Source: Martinezella lusitana (GTDB taxonomy: Bacteria; Pseudomonadota; Alphaproteobacteria; Rhizobiales; Rhizobiaceae). From it: 64,000 nt of DNA. Every line of letters starts with the position of its first letter. Positions within the stretch are counted from its first letter, which is position 1. The DNA lies in contig NZ_WUEY01000003.1 in the NCBI RefSeq assembly GCF_010668395.1, positions 124,001-188,000 on the forward strand, read 5' to 3'. Below the pieces are notes generated by a model. That model was not told where the DNA came from. It saw nothing but the letters and a program-made list of their open reading frames with translations, and did no database searches. A program made the position numbers and the translations under genes. Positions 1 through 11,868 of the stretch are shown here, piece after piece.

Positions 1-401
1 GCAGCCGGCGCCAGGGCTGGTGCGGCAGGAGCCGAAACGCTTGCCGGAGCCGGCGCAGCAGCGGGAGCAGCGGCCGGAGCCGCTTCCGCCTTTGGCGCTT
101 CCTTCGCAGCCGGAGCAGCGCCGCCGCCAGCGCTGGAAGCAGCAGCGGCAACATCTTCGCCATCGGCAGCGAGCACCGCGATCAAGGCATTGACCTTGAC
201 GCCTTCGGTGCCGGCCGGAATGACGATCTTGGCAACGGTGCCTTCATCGACGGCCTCGACTTCCATCGTTGCCTTGTCAGTCTCGATCTCGGCGATCACA
301 TCGCCGGACTTGATCTTGTCGCCTTCCTTGACCAGCCACTTGGCGAGGTTGCCCTCTTCCATGGTCGGCGAGAGGGCAGGCATGGTGATGTTGATAGGCA
401 T
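1..401 (-). CDS. pdhC: Pyruvate dehydrogenase E2 (dihydrolipoamide acetyltransferase), N-terminal part
   Basis: Start of the acetyltransferase (E2) core of pyruvate dehydrogenase, which moves the acetyl group from E1 to CoA. Only the first 133 codons lie in the window; the rest is off the left edge. The ATG is at 399-401 on the minus strand behind a GGGGAGGG ribosome site. Residues 1-80 form a lipoyl domain with the lipoylation lysine K43 in ETDKATME, followed by an Ala/Pro-rich swinging linker from about residue 88. It lies 15 bp downstream of pdhB and is surely co-transcribed with it. The order pdhA-pdhB-pdhC supports E2 rather than another lipoyl protein. Confidence 0.93.
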   Translation of the reverse strand, partial: MPINITMPALSPTMEEGNLAKWLVKEGDKIKSGDVIAEIETDKATMEVEAVDEGTVAKIVIPAGTEGVKVNALIAVLAADGEDVAAAASSAGGGAAPAAKEAPKAEAAPAAAPAAAPAPASVSAPAAPALAPA

Positions 402-416
402 CGATGAGCCCTCCCC

Positions 417-1799
417 TTATTTGTAGCAAACGGCCTTCACCGCATCGACCACTTCGGCGACGCTTGGAAGCGCCAGCTTTTCGAGGTTGGCGGCGTATGG
501 CATCGGTACGTCCTTGCCGGCAATCGTCAGGATCGGCGCGTCGAGATAGTCGAAGGCCTGCTGCATGACGCGCGTGGCGATTTCCGTGCCGACGGAGGAC
601 TGCGGATAGCCTTCCTCGACGGTCACCAGACGGCCGGTCTTCTTGACGGATTCGATCACCGCCGGAAGATCCATCGGGCGGATGGTGCGCAGGTCGATAA
701 GTTCGACATCGATGCCCTGGGCTTCGAGCTCGGCGACCGCCTTGGTGGCATAAGTCATGCCGATGCCGAAGGAGACGACCGTGACGTCCTTGCCCGGACG
801 ATGGATGCGGGCCTTGCCGATCGGCACCGTGAAATTATCGAGCTTCGGCACGTCGAAGTGCTGGCCGTAGAGAATTTCGTTCTCGAGGAAGATGACCGGG
901 TTCGGATCGCGGATAGCCGACTTCAGCAGGCCCTTGGCGTCGGCTGCCGTGTAGGGCATGACGACCTTGAGGCCGGGGATCTGGCTGTACCAGGCGGCGT
1001 AGTCCTGGCTGTGCTGAGCGCCGACGCGGGCAGCAGCACCGTTCGGACCGCGGAAGACGATCGGAGCACCCATCTGGCCGCCGGACATATAGAGCGTCTT
1101 GGCGGCGGAGTTGATGATCTGGTCGATCGCCTGCATGGCGAAGTTGAAGGTCATGAATTCGACGATCGGGCGAAGACCGGCCATGGCGGCGCCGACGCCG
1201 ATACCGGCAAAACCATGCTCGGTGATCGGGGTATCGACAACGCGGCGGGCCCCGAATTCCTGCAGCAGGCCCTGGGTCACCTTGTAGGCGCCCTGATATT
1301 CGGCCACTTCCTCACCCATGACGAAGACGTCCGGGTTGGAGCGCATTTCCTCGGCCATGGCGTCGCGCAGCGCTTCGCGCACCGTCATCGACACCATTTC
1401 CGTACCGGCCGGAATTTCCGGATCGGCGGGAGCCGCAACCTTCGGCTGGGCCGGAACCGGCGCGGCCGCGGGCGCCGGAGCGGCGGCAGGGGCCTCGGCC
1501 TTTGCCGGCTCGGCAGCGGGCGCTGCCTTGGCGGACGAAATGGCGTCGGCCGATTCGCCATCCTGCAGCAGGATGGCGATCTTGGCGTTGACCTTTACGC
1601 CTTCAGTACCGGCCTCGACCAGCAGCTTGCCGATGACGCCTTCGTCGACGGCTTCCACTTCCATGGTGGCCTTGTCGGTTTCGATTTCGGCAATGACATC
1701 ACCGGAAACGACCTTGTCGCCTTCCTTCTTGAGCCATTTCGAAAGTGTACCCTCTTCCATGGTCGGAGAAAGGGCGGGCATGAGAATGTCGATGGGCAT
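417..1799 (-). CDS. pdhB: Pyruvate dehydrogenase E1 component, beta subunit with N-terminal lipoyl domain
   Basis: Beta subunit of the thiamine-dependent E1 that decarboxylates pyruvate, 460 aa. Residues 1-80 are a complete lipoyl domain (lipoylation lysine K43 in ETDKATME), residues 85-130 an Ala/Pro linker, and about 135-460 the transketolase-like E1-beta fold with the conserved GEEV and [10 protein letters not shown] segments. Ordinary E1-beta subunits of about 330 aa lack the lipoyl domain; the fusion is typical of rhizobia and other alphaproteobacteria. The ATG has a strong GGGGAGGG site and lies 18 bp after pdhA. The lipoyl part is nearly duplicated at the start of the neighbouring pdhC. 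Confidence 0.97.
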   Translation of the reverse strand: MPIDILMPALSPTMEEGTLSKWLKKEGDKVVSGDVIAEIETDKATMEVEAVDEGVIGKLLVEAGTEGVKVNAKIAILLQDGESADAISSAKAAPAAEPAKAEAPAAAPAPAAAPVPAQPKVAAPADPEIPAGTEMVSMTVREALRDAMAEEMRSNPDVFVMGEEVAEYQGAYKVTQGLLQEFGARRVVDTPITEHGFAGIGVGAAMAGLRPIVEFMTFNFAMQAIDQIINSAAKTLYMSGGQMGAPIVFRGPNGAAARVGAQHSQDYAAWYSQIPGLKVVMPYTAADAKGLLKSAIRDPNPVIFLENEILYGQHFDVPKLDNFTVPIGKARIHRPGKDVTVVSFGIGMTYATKAVAELEAQGIDVELIDLRTIRPMDLPAVIESVKKTGRLVTVEEGYPQSSVGTEIATRVMQQAFDYLDAPILTIAGKDVPMPYAANLEKLALPSVAEVVDAVKAVCYK

Positions 1800-1817
1800 G
1801 GATCGTCCCTCCCCGAT

Positions 1818-2861
1818 TTAGAGCAGAATGTCGGTGTAGAGCTCGGATGCATCCGGCTCCGGATCGTTCTGGGCGAAATCGGCGCTGTCGGCGACGATGT
1901 CGCGGACATCCTTGTCGATATCCTTCAGATCGTCCTCGGTCGCCCAGCCCTTTTCGAGAAGGCGAACACGAACCTGCTCGATCGGGTCATGCTCGGAGCG
2001 CATCTTCTGCACTTCGTCCTTGGAACGGTACTTGGCCGGGTCGGACATGGAGTGACCGCGATACCGGTAGGTCAGCATTTCCAGGATGATCGGGCCCTTG
2101 CCGGAACGGCAGTGCGCAACGGCTTCATCGGCCGCGGCCTTGACGGCGCGAACGTCCATGCCATCCACCTGGATGCCGGGAATGCCGAAGGAAGCGCCGC
2201 GCTTGGAGAAATCGGCCTGCGCGGTGGCGCGCGCGGTCGAGGTGCCCATGGCATAGCGGTTGTTCTCGATCACGAAGATGACCGGCAGCTTCCACAGCTG
2301 CGCCATGTTAAAGCTTTCGTAGACCTGGCCCTGGTTGGCAGCGCCGTCGCCGAAATAGGCGACACTGACATTGTCATTGCCGCGATACCAGTTGGCAAAG
2401 CCGAGACCGGTGCCGAGAGAGACCTGCGCGCCGACGATGCCATGGCCGCCGTAGAAATTCTTTTCCTTGGAGAACATGTGCATGGAGCCGCCCTTCCCTC
2501 GGGAATAGCCGCCCTGGCGTCCGGTCAGCTCGGCCATGACGCCGCGCGCGCTCATGCCGGTTGCCAGCATGTGTCCGTGGTCGCGATAGCCGGTGATGAT
2601 CTGATCGCCGTCCTTCAGCGCCAGCTGCATGCCGACGACGACAGCTTCCTGGCCGATGTAGAGATGACAGAAGCCGCCGATGAAGCCCATGCCGTAAAGC
2701 TGGCCGGCCTTTTCTTCGAAGCGGCGGATGAGAAGCATCTCACGATAAGCCTTCAGCTCCGCATCACGATCGAAATCCGCGATCGGACCGCCATTGGTTT
2801 CCTTGGCAGGCCTTGATGCTGTCTTACGGCTGGAAACGGTCGCGTTTTTTCGCGGCGCCAT
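1818..2861 (-). CDS. pdhA: Pyruvate dehydrogenase E1 component, alpha subunit
   Basis: Alpha subunit of pyruvate dehydrogenase E1, 347 aa, binding thiamine diphosphate and Mg. The TPP motif runs from GDG (171-173) to ENN (199-201), and the loop YRYRGHSMSDP typical of E1-alpha is present near residue 265. The N-terminus is a short basic, Ser/Thr-rich extension (about 25 residues) before the conserved core. The ATG at 2861 is preceded by GGGAGGG. First gene of the pdhABC operon; 157 bp of AT-richer sequence separates it from the upstream FtsB-like gene, room for the operon promoter. Confidence 0.97.
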   Translation of the reverse strand: MAPRKNATVSSRKTASRPAKETNGGPIADFDRDAELKAYREMLLIRRFEEKAGQLYGMGFIGGFCHLYIGQEAVVVGMQLALKDGDQIITGYRDHGHMLATGMSARGVMAELTGRQGGYSRGKGGSMHMFSKEKNFYGGHGIVGAQVSLGTGLGFANWYRGNDNVSVAYFGDGAANQGQVYESFNMAQLWKLPVIFVIENNRYAMGTSTARATAQADFSKRGASFGIPGIQVDGMDVRAVKAAADEAVAHCRSGKGPIILEMLTYRYRGHSMSDPAKYRSKDEVQKMRSEHDPIEQVRVRLLEKGWATEDDLKDIDKDVRDIVADSADFAQNDPEPDASELYTDILL

Positions 2862-3018
2862 TCAACCCTCCCTATGTGAGTAGCCTCGTTTTACAATGAG
2901 GCTTAACATAGGCAAGATTGTTCGCCACAGCAATGCTATAATTGCATGGCTCATATTCTTTGCAAGCTACTGAAATAACTTAAGAAAAATCGATTAACCA
3001 GAATTCGGTTAATTGTGA

Positions 3019-3330
3019 CTATTTGTTGAATATGACGATTTCGTTCGCCTTGGAATAGGTCAGCTGATAGCGCGCATATTGGTCGAGCATATCCTTGTCC
3101 AAAGAACCATCGCTCAGCAAAGCGACCTCTTTTTCAAGGTGCTCGCGCTTTGCCACAAGATCGGCCAGCTCCTTGCTACGGTCGATGCGGCGCTGTTCGA
3201 AAACCTCGGTCGCCTTCAGGCCGTAGTCGCCATGAATGCAATGATAGCCGAAGTAACTCACAAAAGCGATGGTAATGGCGGGAAGAACGAGACGGCCGAA
3301 CCTTCTCTTCTTATGATACTTTGTCCACAT
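3019..3330 (-). CDS. FtsB/DivIC-like septum formation initiator
   Basis: Small bitopic membrane protein of 103 aa, matching the FtsB/DivIC family that bridges FtsL and FtsQ in the divisome. It has a short basic cytoplasmic N-terminus (KKRRFGR), one membrane segment at about 13-30, then a charged heptad-rich helix at about 45-75 (ERRIDRSKELADLVAKREHL) expected to form a coiled coil. This architecture, the length, and its place between eno and pdhA (the usual rhizobial arrangement, from memory) support the call. Sequence conservation in the family is low, so the assignment rests on architecture and context. Confidence 0.82.
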   Translation of the reverse strand: MWTKYHKKRRFGRLVLPAITIAFVSYFGYHCIHGDYGLKATEVFEQRRIDRSKELADLVAKREHLEKEVALLSDGSLDKDMLDQYARYQLTYSKANEIVIFNK

Positions 3331-3471
3331 ACTCGCTCGAAACGCCCTGGCTTAGGCAACCTCGCCCCAAAGCCAATGTCGCTTCGAAGAAGATCGCGTC
3401 AAATCAAACACCTAGGACCAACTTAACCGGCAGAGATTAACCGTCCGTTGACTCTAACTGCACGGCCCAAC

Positions 3472-3497
3472 AAAAAACCGCGCCCTGAGGCGCGGTT
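3472..3497 (-). terminator. Intrinsic terminator of eno
   Basis: Perfect 9-bp inverted repeat AACCGCGCC / GGCGCGGTT (3476-3484 and 3489-3497) with a 4-nt loop. On the minus strand it is followed by a run of T (complement of 3472-3477). It lies 54 bp beyond the eno stop, so it should end eno transcription before the ftsB-like gene. Confidence 0.85.
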
Positions 3498-3551
3498 CGA
3501 TTTCAGCGACGAATATGTCCGCAGATCCAATGGGATCCCACGGATCAGGCA

Positions 3552-4847
<1,296 letters not shown>

Positions 4848-4978
4848 TTATAAATCGATTTAAATCGTCTTAATCGAAGGCGTGGAAATTACAATGGCGA
4901 TCCACGCCCCCGAGGTAGGGCACTCCAGCAGGCCGCGTAGCGCAAATTCATGTCAGCCTGTTGAATGCCTGATATTTA

Positions 4979-5818
4979 TCAGCCCTTGGCGATAGCGTCG
5001 AAGGCCAGAAGCTTCTCCAGAAGGCGCGGCATGTCCTTCAGATAGACCATGTTCGGGCCATCCGACGGCGCATTGTCGGGGTCTTCGTGGGTCTCGACAA
5101 AAACACCGGCAACGCCGACGGCGACGGCGGCGCGCGCCAGCGTCTCGACGAATCGGCGATCGCCACCGGAGGAGCCGCCCTGTCCGCCGGGCTGCTGCAC
5201 GGAATGCGTCGCATCGAAAATGACCGGCGCGCCCATGGCCGCCATGATCGGCAGCGAGCGCATGTCGGAGACCAGGGTGTTGTAGCCGAAGGAGGCACCG
5301 CGCTCGCACAGGAGAATGTTCGGATTGCCGCTGTCATTGAGCTTGGCAAGGACGTTCTTCATGTCCCAGGGCGCAAGGAACTGCCCCTTCTTGACGTTGA
5401 CGACGCGGCCGGTCTTGGCGGCGGCGACCAGCAGGTCGGTCTGGCGCGACAGGAAGGCCGGGATCTGCAGGATATCGACCGTCTTGGAAACGATGGCGCA
5501 CTGCTCTTCGGTATGAATGTCGGTCAAAACCGGAAAGCCGTATTCCTTCTTGAGGTCGGCAAAGACCTCCAGCGCCGTTTCCAGGCCGATGCCACGCTTG
5601 CCGGACAGCGATGTGCGGTTGGCCTTGTCGAAGGAGGATTTGTACACAAGGCCGATGCCGAGCTTGCCGCAAAGCTCCTTCAGGACGCCGGCGATCATGA
5701 AAGCGTGGTCGCGGCTTTCCATCTGGCAGGGGCCGGCGATCAGCGACAGCTTGGCGGTGTTGGAAAAGAGGACCTTGGAGGCACCCTCGCCGACGGTCAC
5801 TTCGGAATTCGTGCTCAT
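4979..5818 (-). CDS. kdsA: 3-deoxy-8-phosphooctulonate synthase (KDO-8-P synthase)
   Basis: Condenses arabinose-5-phosphate with phosphoenolpyruvate to KDO-8-phosphate, the precursor of the KDO sugars of lipopolysaccharide. 279 aa, TIM-barrel family; GPCQMES is at residues 29-35 and the conserved SFDKANRTS and [11 protein letters not shown] segments are present. The ATG overlaps the stop of the upstream VOC gene by 4 nt (ATGA), implying translational coupling. Enolase, making its substrate PEP from 2-phosphoglycerate, is encoded just downstream. Confidence 0.97.
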   Translation of the reverse strand: MSTNSEVTVGEGASKVLFSNTAKLSLIAGPCQMESRDHAFMIAGVLKELCGKLGIGLVYKSSFDKANRTSLSGKRGIGLETALEVFADLKKEYGFPVLTDIHTEEQCAIVSKTVDILQIPAFLSRQTDLLVAAAKTGRVVNVKKGQFLAPWDMKNVLAKLNDSGNPNILLCERGASFGYNTLVSDMRSLPIMAAMGAPVIFDATHSVQQPGGQGGSSGGDRRFVETLARAAVAVGVAGVFVETHEDPDNAPSDGPNMVYLKDMPRLLEKLLAFDAIAKG

Positions 5819-6702
5819 GCTATCTCCTCGAAGGCGAACAGTGCGCCCTGCCCGGGCGCCAGCCTCGCCAATAGACGATTGTTCTTACGCGTGTAGGTGA
5901 CGCCGTTAGCAGCGAAATGCGACGATGTCACGGAAAGATCGCGCGTTTTGAAAAGGATTGCGCGCGCCCTGAGCCCAGGATCGTCAGTGCGAACAGGCAA
6001 ATCGTAGAACGCTTCCATTCCTTCCGGCGTCAGGATCTCGAGCTCGGCATTGGCGGTTTCGATCGTCAAGCCGAAGGAATGCTCCGAAATTCGCGGGCCG
6101 CCGACGACCTCCTCGAAAAAGGCGCGATATGCCTCCGGTTTCGATGCGGAAAGCACGACCCGCGCAATGCCGCTCACACCGTTTTCATGACGCTCGAGCA
6201 CGCTGCGGTCCGCCGGCAACGGATTGATGCGCTGGCAGCAGAAAGCCAGAAAATCCGGCGCGCGCAGATCAGCCGCGAAGGCGAGGCGAAAGCCGGCCGT
6301 CGTTTCGGTTCCGTCCGGCATCTTCATGGGCCGGGAGAAATCCAGCATCCGCCCGGCGGAGATCGCGCCCGCCTTGAAGCGCGCGTCATCCGCAACGGCG
6401 TCGTCCGTGCCGAAGACCATGGCGGAAAAGCCATCTTCGCCGACACGGAAACGATAGGCCTGATCGCGCGCAACGAAGACATTCCCGTCGGCAACGCTCG
6501 TCTCGCACTGCTCCTGCGACGCCACGCCCAAAGGTTCGAGATAGGTCTTGTCGGCCAGGAAGACGCAGGCATTCTCCGTGCCGAAAGGATGGCGGGCGTC
6601 CGGGGCTACCGTAAAACCGAGCTTGCCGAGACGTTCGCGCGCCAGAGCGATGTTGACGGTCGGCAGCACGAGATGATCCAGCGGATGCGGCAACGGCGCC
6701 AT
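5815..6702 (-). CDS. VOC family protein (glyoxalase-like domain)
   Basis: 295-aa protein of the vicinal oxygen chelate superfamily, resembling the longer 'glyoxalase-like domain' group. It opens with [15 protein letters not shown], where the first beta strand and the HLV metal-ligand position of VOC proteins sit, followed by [16 protein letters not shown]; a second half-repeat begins near residue 170 ([15 protein letters not shown]). Substrate unknown. The start has GGAGAAAGC immediately upstream. It is translationally coupled to kdsA by a 4-nt overlap, so it is probably co-expressed, but nothing in it points to lipopolysaccharide metabolism. Confidence 0.82.
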   Translation of the reverse strand: MAPLPHPLDHLVLPTVNIALARERLGKLGFTVAPDARHPFGTENACVFLADKTYLEPLGVASQEQCETSVADGNVFVARDQAYRFRVGEDGFSAMVFGTDDAVADDARFKAGAISAGRMLDFSRPMKMPDGTETTAGFRLAFAADLRAPDFLAFCCQRINPLPADRSVLERHENGVSGIARVVLSASKPEAYRAFFEEVVGGPRISEHSFGLTIETANAELEILTPEGMEAFYDLPVRTDDPGLRARAILFKTRDLSVTSSHFAANGVTYTRKNNRLLARLAPGQGALFAFEEIA

Positions 6703-7121
6703 GCTTTCTCCTTTTCCCTACGGCAGCAGATTTGCGCCCATCCATCATCGAATTCAAGACGGAAGCAAGAGACCGGGAGATAGGGCGACACCGATGGAAC
6801 GCAATCTCGCAAACGTGATTGCTGATTCTATTCTGTAGCTGGCTTACCCGGCGTAATATCCCGTTCGTCGACGCGGGAGACACCTTGGTCAAGCGAAAGT
6901 GTCCTAAACGGCGCAACTTCAAAATTATCAATATTTATCAATATGTTAAAACAGAAACAACCCATTGGCGCTTTCAGTCGGTTCATTCGACAGTGGTAAT
7001 TATTTAATCGTCCGAACAAGGCTTTACCGAAATTTAAGTACTTGCGGAACACATATGGAACATATAGTGTCCGTTCTGGATTTGTTTCACGACTTTTTCT
7101 TGATTCTGGGGTTCCAAGACG
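6703..7121. other. Divergent intergenic region between VOC gene and lexA
   Basis: 419 bp with no convincing gene. It carries the divergent promoters of the VOC-kdsA unit (-) and lexA (+). It contains a perfect tandem decamer TTATCAATAT (6925-6934, 6935-6944) in an AT-rich patch and, nearer lexA, the SOS box described separately. Confidence 0.6.
7047..7061 (+). promoter_or_regulatory. LexA operator (SOS box)
   Basis: GAAC ACATATG GAAC fits the alphaproteobacterial LexA consensus GTTC-N7-GTTC read on the other strand, 61 bp before the lexA ATG. A second, imperfect copy GTTC-N7-GTTT lies at 7073-7087. Both are placed where repressor would cover the lexA promoter, so lexA is probably autoregulated. 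Confidence 0.85.
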
Positions 7122-7844
7122 ATGTTGACGCGCAAGCAGCAGGAACTGCTTCTCTTCATTCACGAACGCATGAAGGAATCCGGCGTTCCGCCATCTTTCG
7201 ACGAGATGAAGGATGCGCTGGATCTGGCATCCAAGTCCGGCATTCACCGTCTGATTACGGCACTGGAGGAGCGGGGCTTCATCCGCCGGCTGCCGAATCG
7301 GGCGAGAGCGCTGGAGGTGATAAAGCTGCCGGAGGCCTATAATCCGAGCCTGCAGCCGCGACGCGGCTTCTCGCCCAGTATCATCGAAGGCAGCCTCGGC
7401 AAGCCTCAGCCGGTCGCACCGCCCGCCCCGGCAAAGATCGCCAATGACGATCACAACGGTTCGGCATCGGTTCCGGTCATGGGGCGCATCGCCGCCGGTG
7501 TTCCGATTTCCGCCATCCAGAACAATACCCACGATATTACCGTTCCCGCCGATATGCTCGGCTCAGGCGAGCACTACGCGCTTGAAGTCAGGGGGGATTC
7601 GATGATCGACGCGGGTATTTTCGACGGCGACACCGTCATCATCCGCAATTCGACGACAGCCAGCCCCGGCGACATCGTTGTTGCTCTCGTCGACGACGAG
7701 GAAGCGACGCTGAAGCGCTTCCGCCGCAAGGGTGCCTCCATCGCGCTGGAAGCCGCCAACCCGGCCTATGAAACCCGCATTTTCGGGCCGGACCGCGTCA
7801 AGGTGCAAGGTAAGCTCGTCGGCCTCATTCGGCGCTATCACTGA
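7122..7844 (+). CDS. lexA: LexA repressor (SOS response)
   Basis: SOS repressor with self-cleaving C-terminal protease domain, 240 aa. The winged-helix DNA-binding domain is residues 1-65 ([10 protein letters not shown] to NRARAL). After a long, Pro/Ala-rich linker comes the peptidase S24 domain: cleavage bond A125-G126, catalytic S160 in RGDSM and K198 in ATLKRF. The linker makes it longer than the E. coli protein (202 aa), as usual in rhizobia. The start is the invariant rhizobial MLTRKQ. An SOS box lies upstream. The 3' end overlaps the convergent comEC gene by 20 bp. Confidence 0.97.
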   Translation: MLTRKQQELLLFIHERMKESGVPPSFDEMKDALDLASKSGIHRLITALEERGFIRRLPNRARALEVIKLPEAYNPSLQPRRGFSPSIIEGSLGKPQPVAPPAPAKIANDDHNGSASVPVMGRIAAGVPISAIQNNTHDITVPADMLGSGEHYALEVRGDSMIDAGIFDGDTVIIRNSTTASPGDIVVALVDDEEATLKRFRRKGASIALEAANPAYETRIFGPDRVKVQGKLVGLIRRYH

Positions 7845-10281
7845 GCGGTGACGCCGGCTGGATTGGCGCGCCGAATTTGTCGGTGCGCCAATCGTAGGTT
7901 CGATGCCGCGTCCATGGTCGTCGCGGATTCTCGAACGCAGCGGAAACGACGGGCTTGTCGCCTGTGAATGCCATTTCGATGGATCCGGTTTGCCGCAATG
8001 TCGCGCCGGTTATCAGCATCGCCCCGGAGCGGCAATGATCCAGCCGCAAGCGGATCGGTGTCACGACGATGTTTGCCGTATCGCGAGCCGGCGGCAAATA
8101 GGCTGCGTTTTCTATGGTGACGAGCATGGCGCCGTCTTCGAGCATCGCCACGCACCATGCGCCTTTCTGGCAGGCGAAGCTTCCCTGCATCGTCCGGTCA
8201 AGCGCGTCTTCCATTGCCTTGCGGACCGCGTTCTGCTCCTCAGTGCTTAATCGCCGATGACGATCGGTCTTGCTGATTTGTGGAAGCCGGCTGTCGCGAG
8301 GAAGGATGGTGGGCGGCTGATGTTCGGTTGCAACCAGCGCCTTTTGCCATTGTTCGAAGATGAAGGCCTGCGGCCGTTCGCGATTGGTCGCCAGTATGTC
8401 ATCCTGTCGCAAGGCGACCAGAACCCCATCCTCCGAGATCATCAGATCCGGCTTCGGCACGCCGGGACCGAATGCCGCCGCGCCAACGGATAAGAGCGAC
8501 AATAGCAGGCCCAGGTGGCGAAGCCGGGTTCGCAACATGCTCATGATCAGGAAGCCGGCAATGAATGTCGGCATCAGCCATGCGGGCTGGCGGCCGAAGG
8601 TGATGTCACCTCCCCAGCCAGCCACGGTTTTGGCGATCGCTATGACGAGCTCCAGTCCCTCGCCGGTGACCTTCCAGAAAGGACCATCAAGACCGAGAGG
8701 CATGAGCAGCATCGCCGCCATACCAAACGGCATGACGACGAAGGAGACGACCGGCATGGCCGCGAGGTTGGCGGCAAGACCATATGTCGCCAACCGGTGA
8801 AAATGCTCGATCGAGAATATGGCTGTCGATGCACCGCCGATGAATGAAGTCGACAACACGCCGCCGAAGAAGCGGGAGACGAACAATAGCGGGCTTAACA
8901 GGCGGACGCGGGAGAAGATGGTTTCGCGATGTCGTCGCCGCTTCCATAGCGAATAGCCCGATACCAGCGCCAGCGTTGCGGCGTAGGACATCTGAAAGCT
9001 CGGGCCGAGCACCTGAGACGGCGAGAGTATGAGAATGACGATCGCGGATAGCGCCACGTTGCGAAGGCTGATCGACGGTCGATCGAGCAGTACGGCAACC
9101 AGCATGATCGCCATCATGATGAATGCGCGCTCGGCGGATACGCCGAAACCGGAAACGAGGTAATAGGCCGTCACTGTCACAAGCGCACCGAGGGCCGCAA
9201 ACTTCTTTGTCGGCCAGGCCTGTACGACGCCGGGAAACAGGCTGAACAAATAGCGCAGGCCGACATAGAAGATCCCGGCCGACAGCGCCATGTTCAGACC
9301 GGAAATGGCGACGATATGGGTGAGGCCGGCAATTCTCAACGCCTCGGTCGTATCCTTCGAGATCGCACGTCTCTCATCGGTGACAAGTGCGGCGGCAAAA
9401 GCACCCGTATCGCCTGGCAAGGTCGCCCTGATCCTGTCGCCTATGCTATTGCGCAGCCCCGCAAGCCAGATATCAGCGGCGTCGAGCATCGACTCCCGCA
9501 CTTTGTCATCAAGTGGTGACAGCAATTTCGGTGCGCCATAGGCAAAGCCGTTTGCGCCGATACCGTTGAAATAGGAGCTGAAGGCGAAATCGTTGAGGCC
9601 GGGCAAGGCGGGCCCGGCCGGAGGCGTCAGGCGCGCCCTGCCCTGGATTCGGTCTCCGAGTTCGAACGGCTGCGCCTGTTTGCGCACGAAGATCGTGACC
9701 CTTTCCGGTGAGCGGCGAATGGCGGGCTTTTCCGTCGCCTCGACGCGGACGACATAGCGCCAGCGGCCATCGTCATAGGATTCACGTCGCTCGACCTGGC
9801 CGGTAACGGTCGTCGTCACGGACGAGTCGAGCATTGTCGTGGAAACCCGCCAGCTTTCCCATTGCGCCAAAGCCATGCCCAGGCAAATGAGCATTGCCGC
9901 AAAGAGCAGATGGCGAAGCAGCCTGCCGCTTTCCCGTCCGAATACAAAGCCGCCGGCAAAGACAAGAAAGCCCGCGGCGACTGCTTGCGGTGGCGGGTCG
10001 CTGCCAGCCTTGAACCAGAAGATCGCCCCGAGGCCCATATAGATCGGAGCGAACAGTATGGCACGCCCATACGCGGCCTCTTCTTCGACCAGGCTGAGGA
10101 CGCCGAGTCGACTGCGGTTCAGGATCAAAAGCAGGCGGGATGTCAGCGGTGCCCGATCCTGCGTCCGCTCCCGATGTCGCGCTTTGGTACGGGAGACGAT
10201 CGTGGCAATAGCGCGGCGAGGCTGCGGAGGCGCAGCAACATCCCGGCCCTCCTGCTGCTCCGATGCCTCTAAATTAGGCAC
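7825..10281 (-). CDS. comEC: ComEC/Rec2-type competence membrane protein
   Basis: Large polytopic membrane protein of 818 aa related to ComEC/Rec2, the channel for single-stranded DNA uptake. An N-terminal DUF4131-type region (membrane helices plus an OB-like stretch around residues 140-215) is followed by the Competence domain, with the signature [18 protein letters not shown] near residue 310 and many hydrophobic helices to about 590. The C-terminal 200 residues are soluble, but I see no HxHxDH motif of the metallo-beta-lactamase domain found in many ComEC proteins. The start is GTG. Whether the host is naturally competent cannot be told from this window. Confidence 0.85.
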   Translation of the reverse strand: MPNLEASEQQEGRDVAAPPQPRRAIATIVSRTKARHRERTQDRAPLTSRLLLILNRSRLGVLSLVEEEAAYGRAILFAPIYMGLGAIFWFKAGSDPPPQAVAAGFLVFAGGFVFGRESGRLLRHLLFAAMLICLGMALAQWESWRVSTTMLDSSVTTTVTGQVERRESYDDGRWRYVVRVEATEKPAIRRSPERVTIFVRKQAQPFELGDRIQGRARLTPPAGPALPGLNDFAFSSYFNGIGANGFAYGAPKLLSPLDDKVRESMLDAADIWLAGLRNSIGDRIRATLPGDTGAFAAALVTDERRAISKDTTEALRIAGLTHIVAISGLNMALSAGIFYVGLRYLFSLFPGVVQAWPTKKFAALGALVTVTAYYLVSGFGVSAERAFIMMAIMLVAVLLDRPSISLRNVALSAIVILILSPSQVLGPSFQMSYAATLALVSGYSLWKRRRHRETIFSRVRLLSPLLFVSRFFGGVLSTSFIGGASTAIFSIEHFHRLATYGLAANLAAMPVVSFVVMPFGMAAMLLMPLGLDGPFWKVTGEGLELVIAIAKTVAGWGGDITFGRQPAWLMPTFIAGFLIMSMLRTRLRHLGLLLSLLSVGAAAFGPGVPKPDLMISEDGVLVALRQDDILATNRERPQAFIFEQWQKALVATEHQPPTILPRDSRLPQISKTDRHRRLSTEEQNAVRKAMEDALDRTMQGSFACQKGAWCVAMLEDGAMLVTIENAAYLPPARDTANIVVTPIRLRLDHCRSGAMLITGATLRQTGSIEMAFTGDKPVVSAAFENPRRPWTRHRTYDWRTDKFGAPIQPASPLSDSAE

Positions 10282-10562
10282 TCACTGCCGCCCCCGCGCA
10301 AAACTACAGCTTTCGCGCGATTTTTGCCGTCACCGCACAGTGATTTCAACCGAAATCGGCATGAGCACGGCTAAATTGGGCCGGTTTCCTGGCGCACCAT
10401 GTTTATCGACACTGATGCAGTGCCCAAAAGTTGATACTGCAATGCACAATTCGGCATTAGGATAACTTGGCATTAGGCTCTGGATCATATAGCTAGTCGG
10501 TAGTCGCTTAACCTTTTGGCGCTTTTTATGGCGTCAATCCCGCCAAATCTTGGAGGATCAGC

Positions 10563-11852
10563 ATGACGGAACAAAGCGCGAAACTAACTTGGGGTGAAAA
10601 GACGGTGGACCTGCCGGTGAAGACCGGAACCATCGGCCCAAGTGTCATTGATATTGGTGCCCTTTATAAGAACACCTCCACTTTCACTTACGATCCTGGC
10701 TTCACCTCGACCGCGTCCTGTGAGTCCAGCATCACTTATATTGATGGCGACGAAGGCGTTCTGCTGCATCGCGGCTATCCGATCGATCAGCTGGCCGAAC
10801 ACGGCGATTTCCTCGAAGTATGCTACCTCCTTCTCTACGGCGAACTGCCGACGGCAGCGCAGAAGAAGGACTTCGATCACCGCGTGACCCACCACACGAT
10901 GGTGCATGAGCAGATGTCGCGCTTCTTCACGGGCTTCCGTCGCGACGCGCATCCGATGGCCGTCATGTGCGGCTGCGTCGGCGCACTCTCGGCTTTCTAT
11001 CACGACTCGACCGACATCACTGATCCGCACCAGCGCATGGTCGCAAGCCTGCGCATGATCGCCAAGATGCCGACGCTCGCCGCCATGGCCTACAAGTACC
11101 ATATCGGCCAGCCCTTCGTTTATCCGAAGAACGATCTGGACTACGCGTCGAACTTCCTGCGCATGTGCTTTGCCGTTCCGTGCGAGGACTATGTGGTGAA
11201 CCCGGTGCTTGCCCGCGCCATGGACCGCATCTTCATCCTGCATGCCGATCACGAGCAGAATGCGTCGACCTCGACTGTTCGTCTGGCGGGCTCTTCGGGC
11301 GCCAATCCGTTCGCCTGTATCGCTGCAGGCATCGCCTGCCTCTGGGGCCCGGCTCACGGCGGCGCGAACGAAGCGGCGCTCAACATGCTGAACGAAATCG
11401 GCACCGTCGACCGCATCCCGGAATTCATCGCCCGCGCCAAGGACAAGAACGACCCGTTCCGCCTGATGGGCTTCGGTCATCGCGTCTACAAGAACTACGA
11501 TCCGCGCGCCAAGATCATGCAGAAGACGGCGCACGAGGTTCTCGGCGAACTCGGCATCAAGGACGATCCGTTGCTCGACATCGCAATCGAGCTGGAGCGC
11601 ATCGCTCTGACCGATGAATATTTCATCGAGAAGAAGCTCTACCCGAACGTCGACTTCTACTCCGGCATCACGCTGAAGGCGCTGGGCTTCCCCACGACCA
11701 TGTTCACCGTTCTGTTCGCTCTCGCCCGCACCGTCGGCTGGATCGCTCAGTGGAACGAGATGATCGAAGATCCGCATCAGCGCATCGGCCGTCCGCGCCA
11801 GCTCTACACGGGCGCACCGCTGCGCGAATACGTGCCGGTTTCCAAGCGCTAA
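10563..11852 (+). CDS. gltA: Citrate synthase
   Basis: Type II citrate synthase, 429 aa, condensing oxaloacetate and acetyl-CoA at the entry of the TCA cycle. The catalytic triad is visible: H265 in GPAHGG, H306 in GFGHRVY and D364 in PNVDFYSG. The ATG has a clear GGAGG site 5-9 nt upstream. It is divergent from comEC across 281 bp that must hold its promoter, and ends at a strong bidirectional terminator shared with lpxB. In many rhizobia, as I recall, gltX lies just upstream; here it does not. Confidence 0.98.
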   Translation: MTEQSAKLTWGEKTVDLPVKTGTIGPSVIDIGALYKNTSTFTYDPGFTSTASCESSITYIDGDEGVLLHRGYPIDQLAEHGDFLEVCYLLLYGELPTAAQKKDFDHRVTHHTMVHEQMSRFFTGFRRDAHPMAVMCGCVGALSAFYHDSTDITDPHQRMVASLRMIAKMPTLAAMAYKYHIGQPFVYPKNDLDYASNFLRMCFAVPCEDYVVNPVLARAMDRIFILHADHEQNASTSTVRLAGSSGANPFACIAAGIACLWGPAHGGANEAALNMLNEIGTVDRIPEFIARAKDKNDPFRLMGFGHRVYKNYDPRAKIMQKTAHEVLGELGIKDDPLLDIAIELERIALTDEYFIEKKLYPNVDFYSGITLKALGFPTTMFTVLFALARTVGWIAQWNEMIEDPHQRIGRPRQLYTGAPLREYVPVSKR

Positions 11853-11868
11853 GCTTTGGTATCGAAAC

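Noticed and set aside
801..2816. 671-codon plus-strand open frame
   Set aside because: It is antisense to pdhB and pdhA, which have clear motifs and ribosome sites. Its product is low in recognisable structure; such frames arise from GC-rich third positions.
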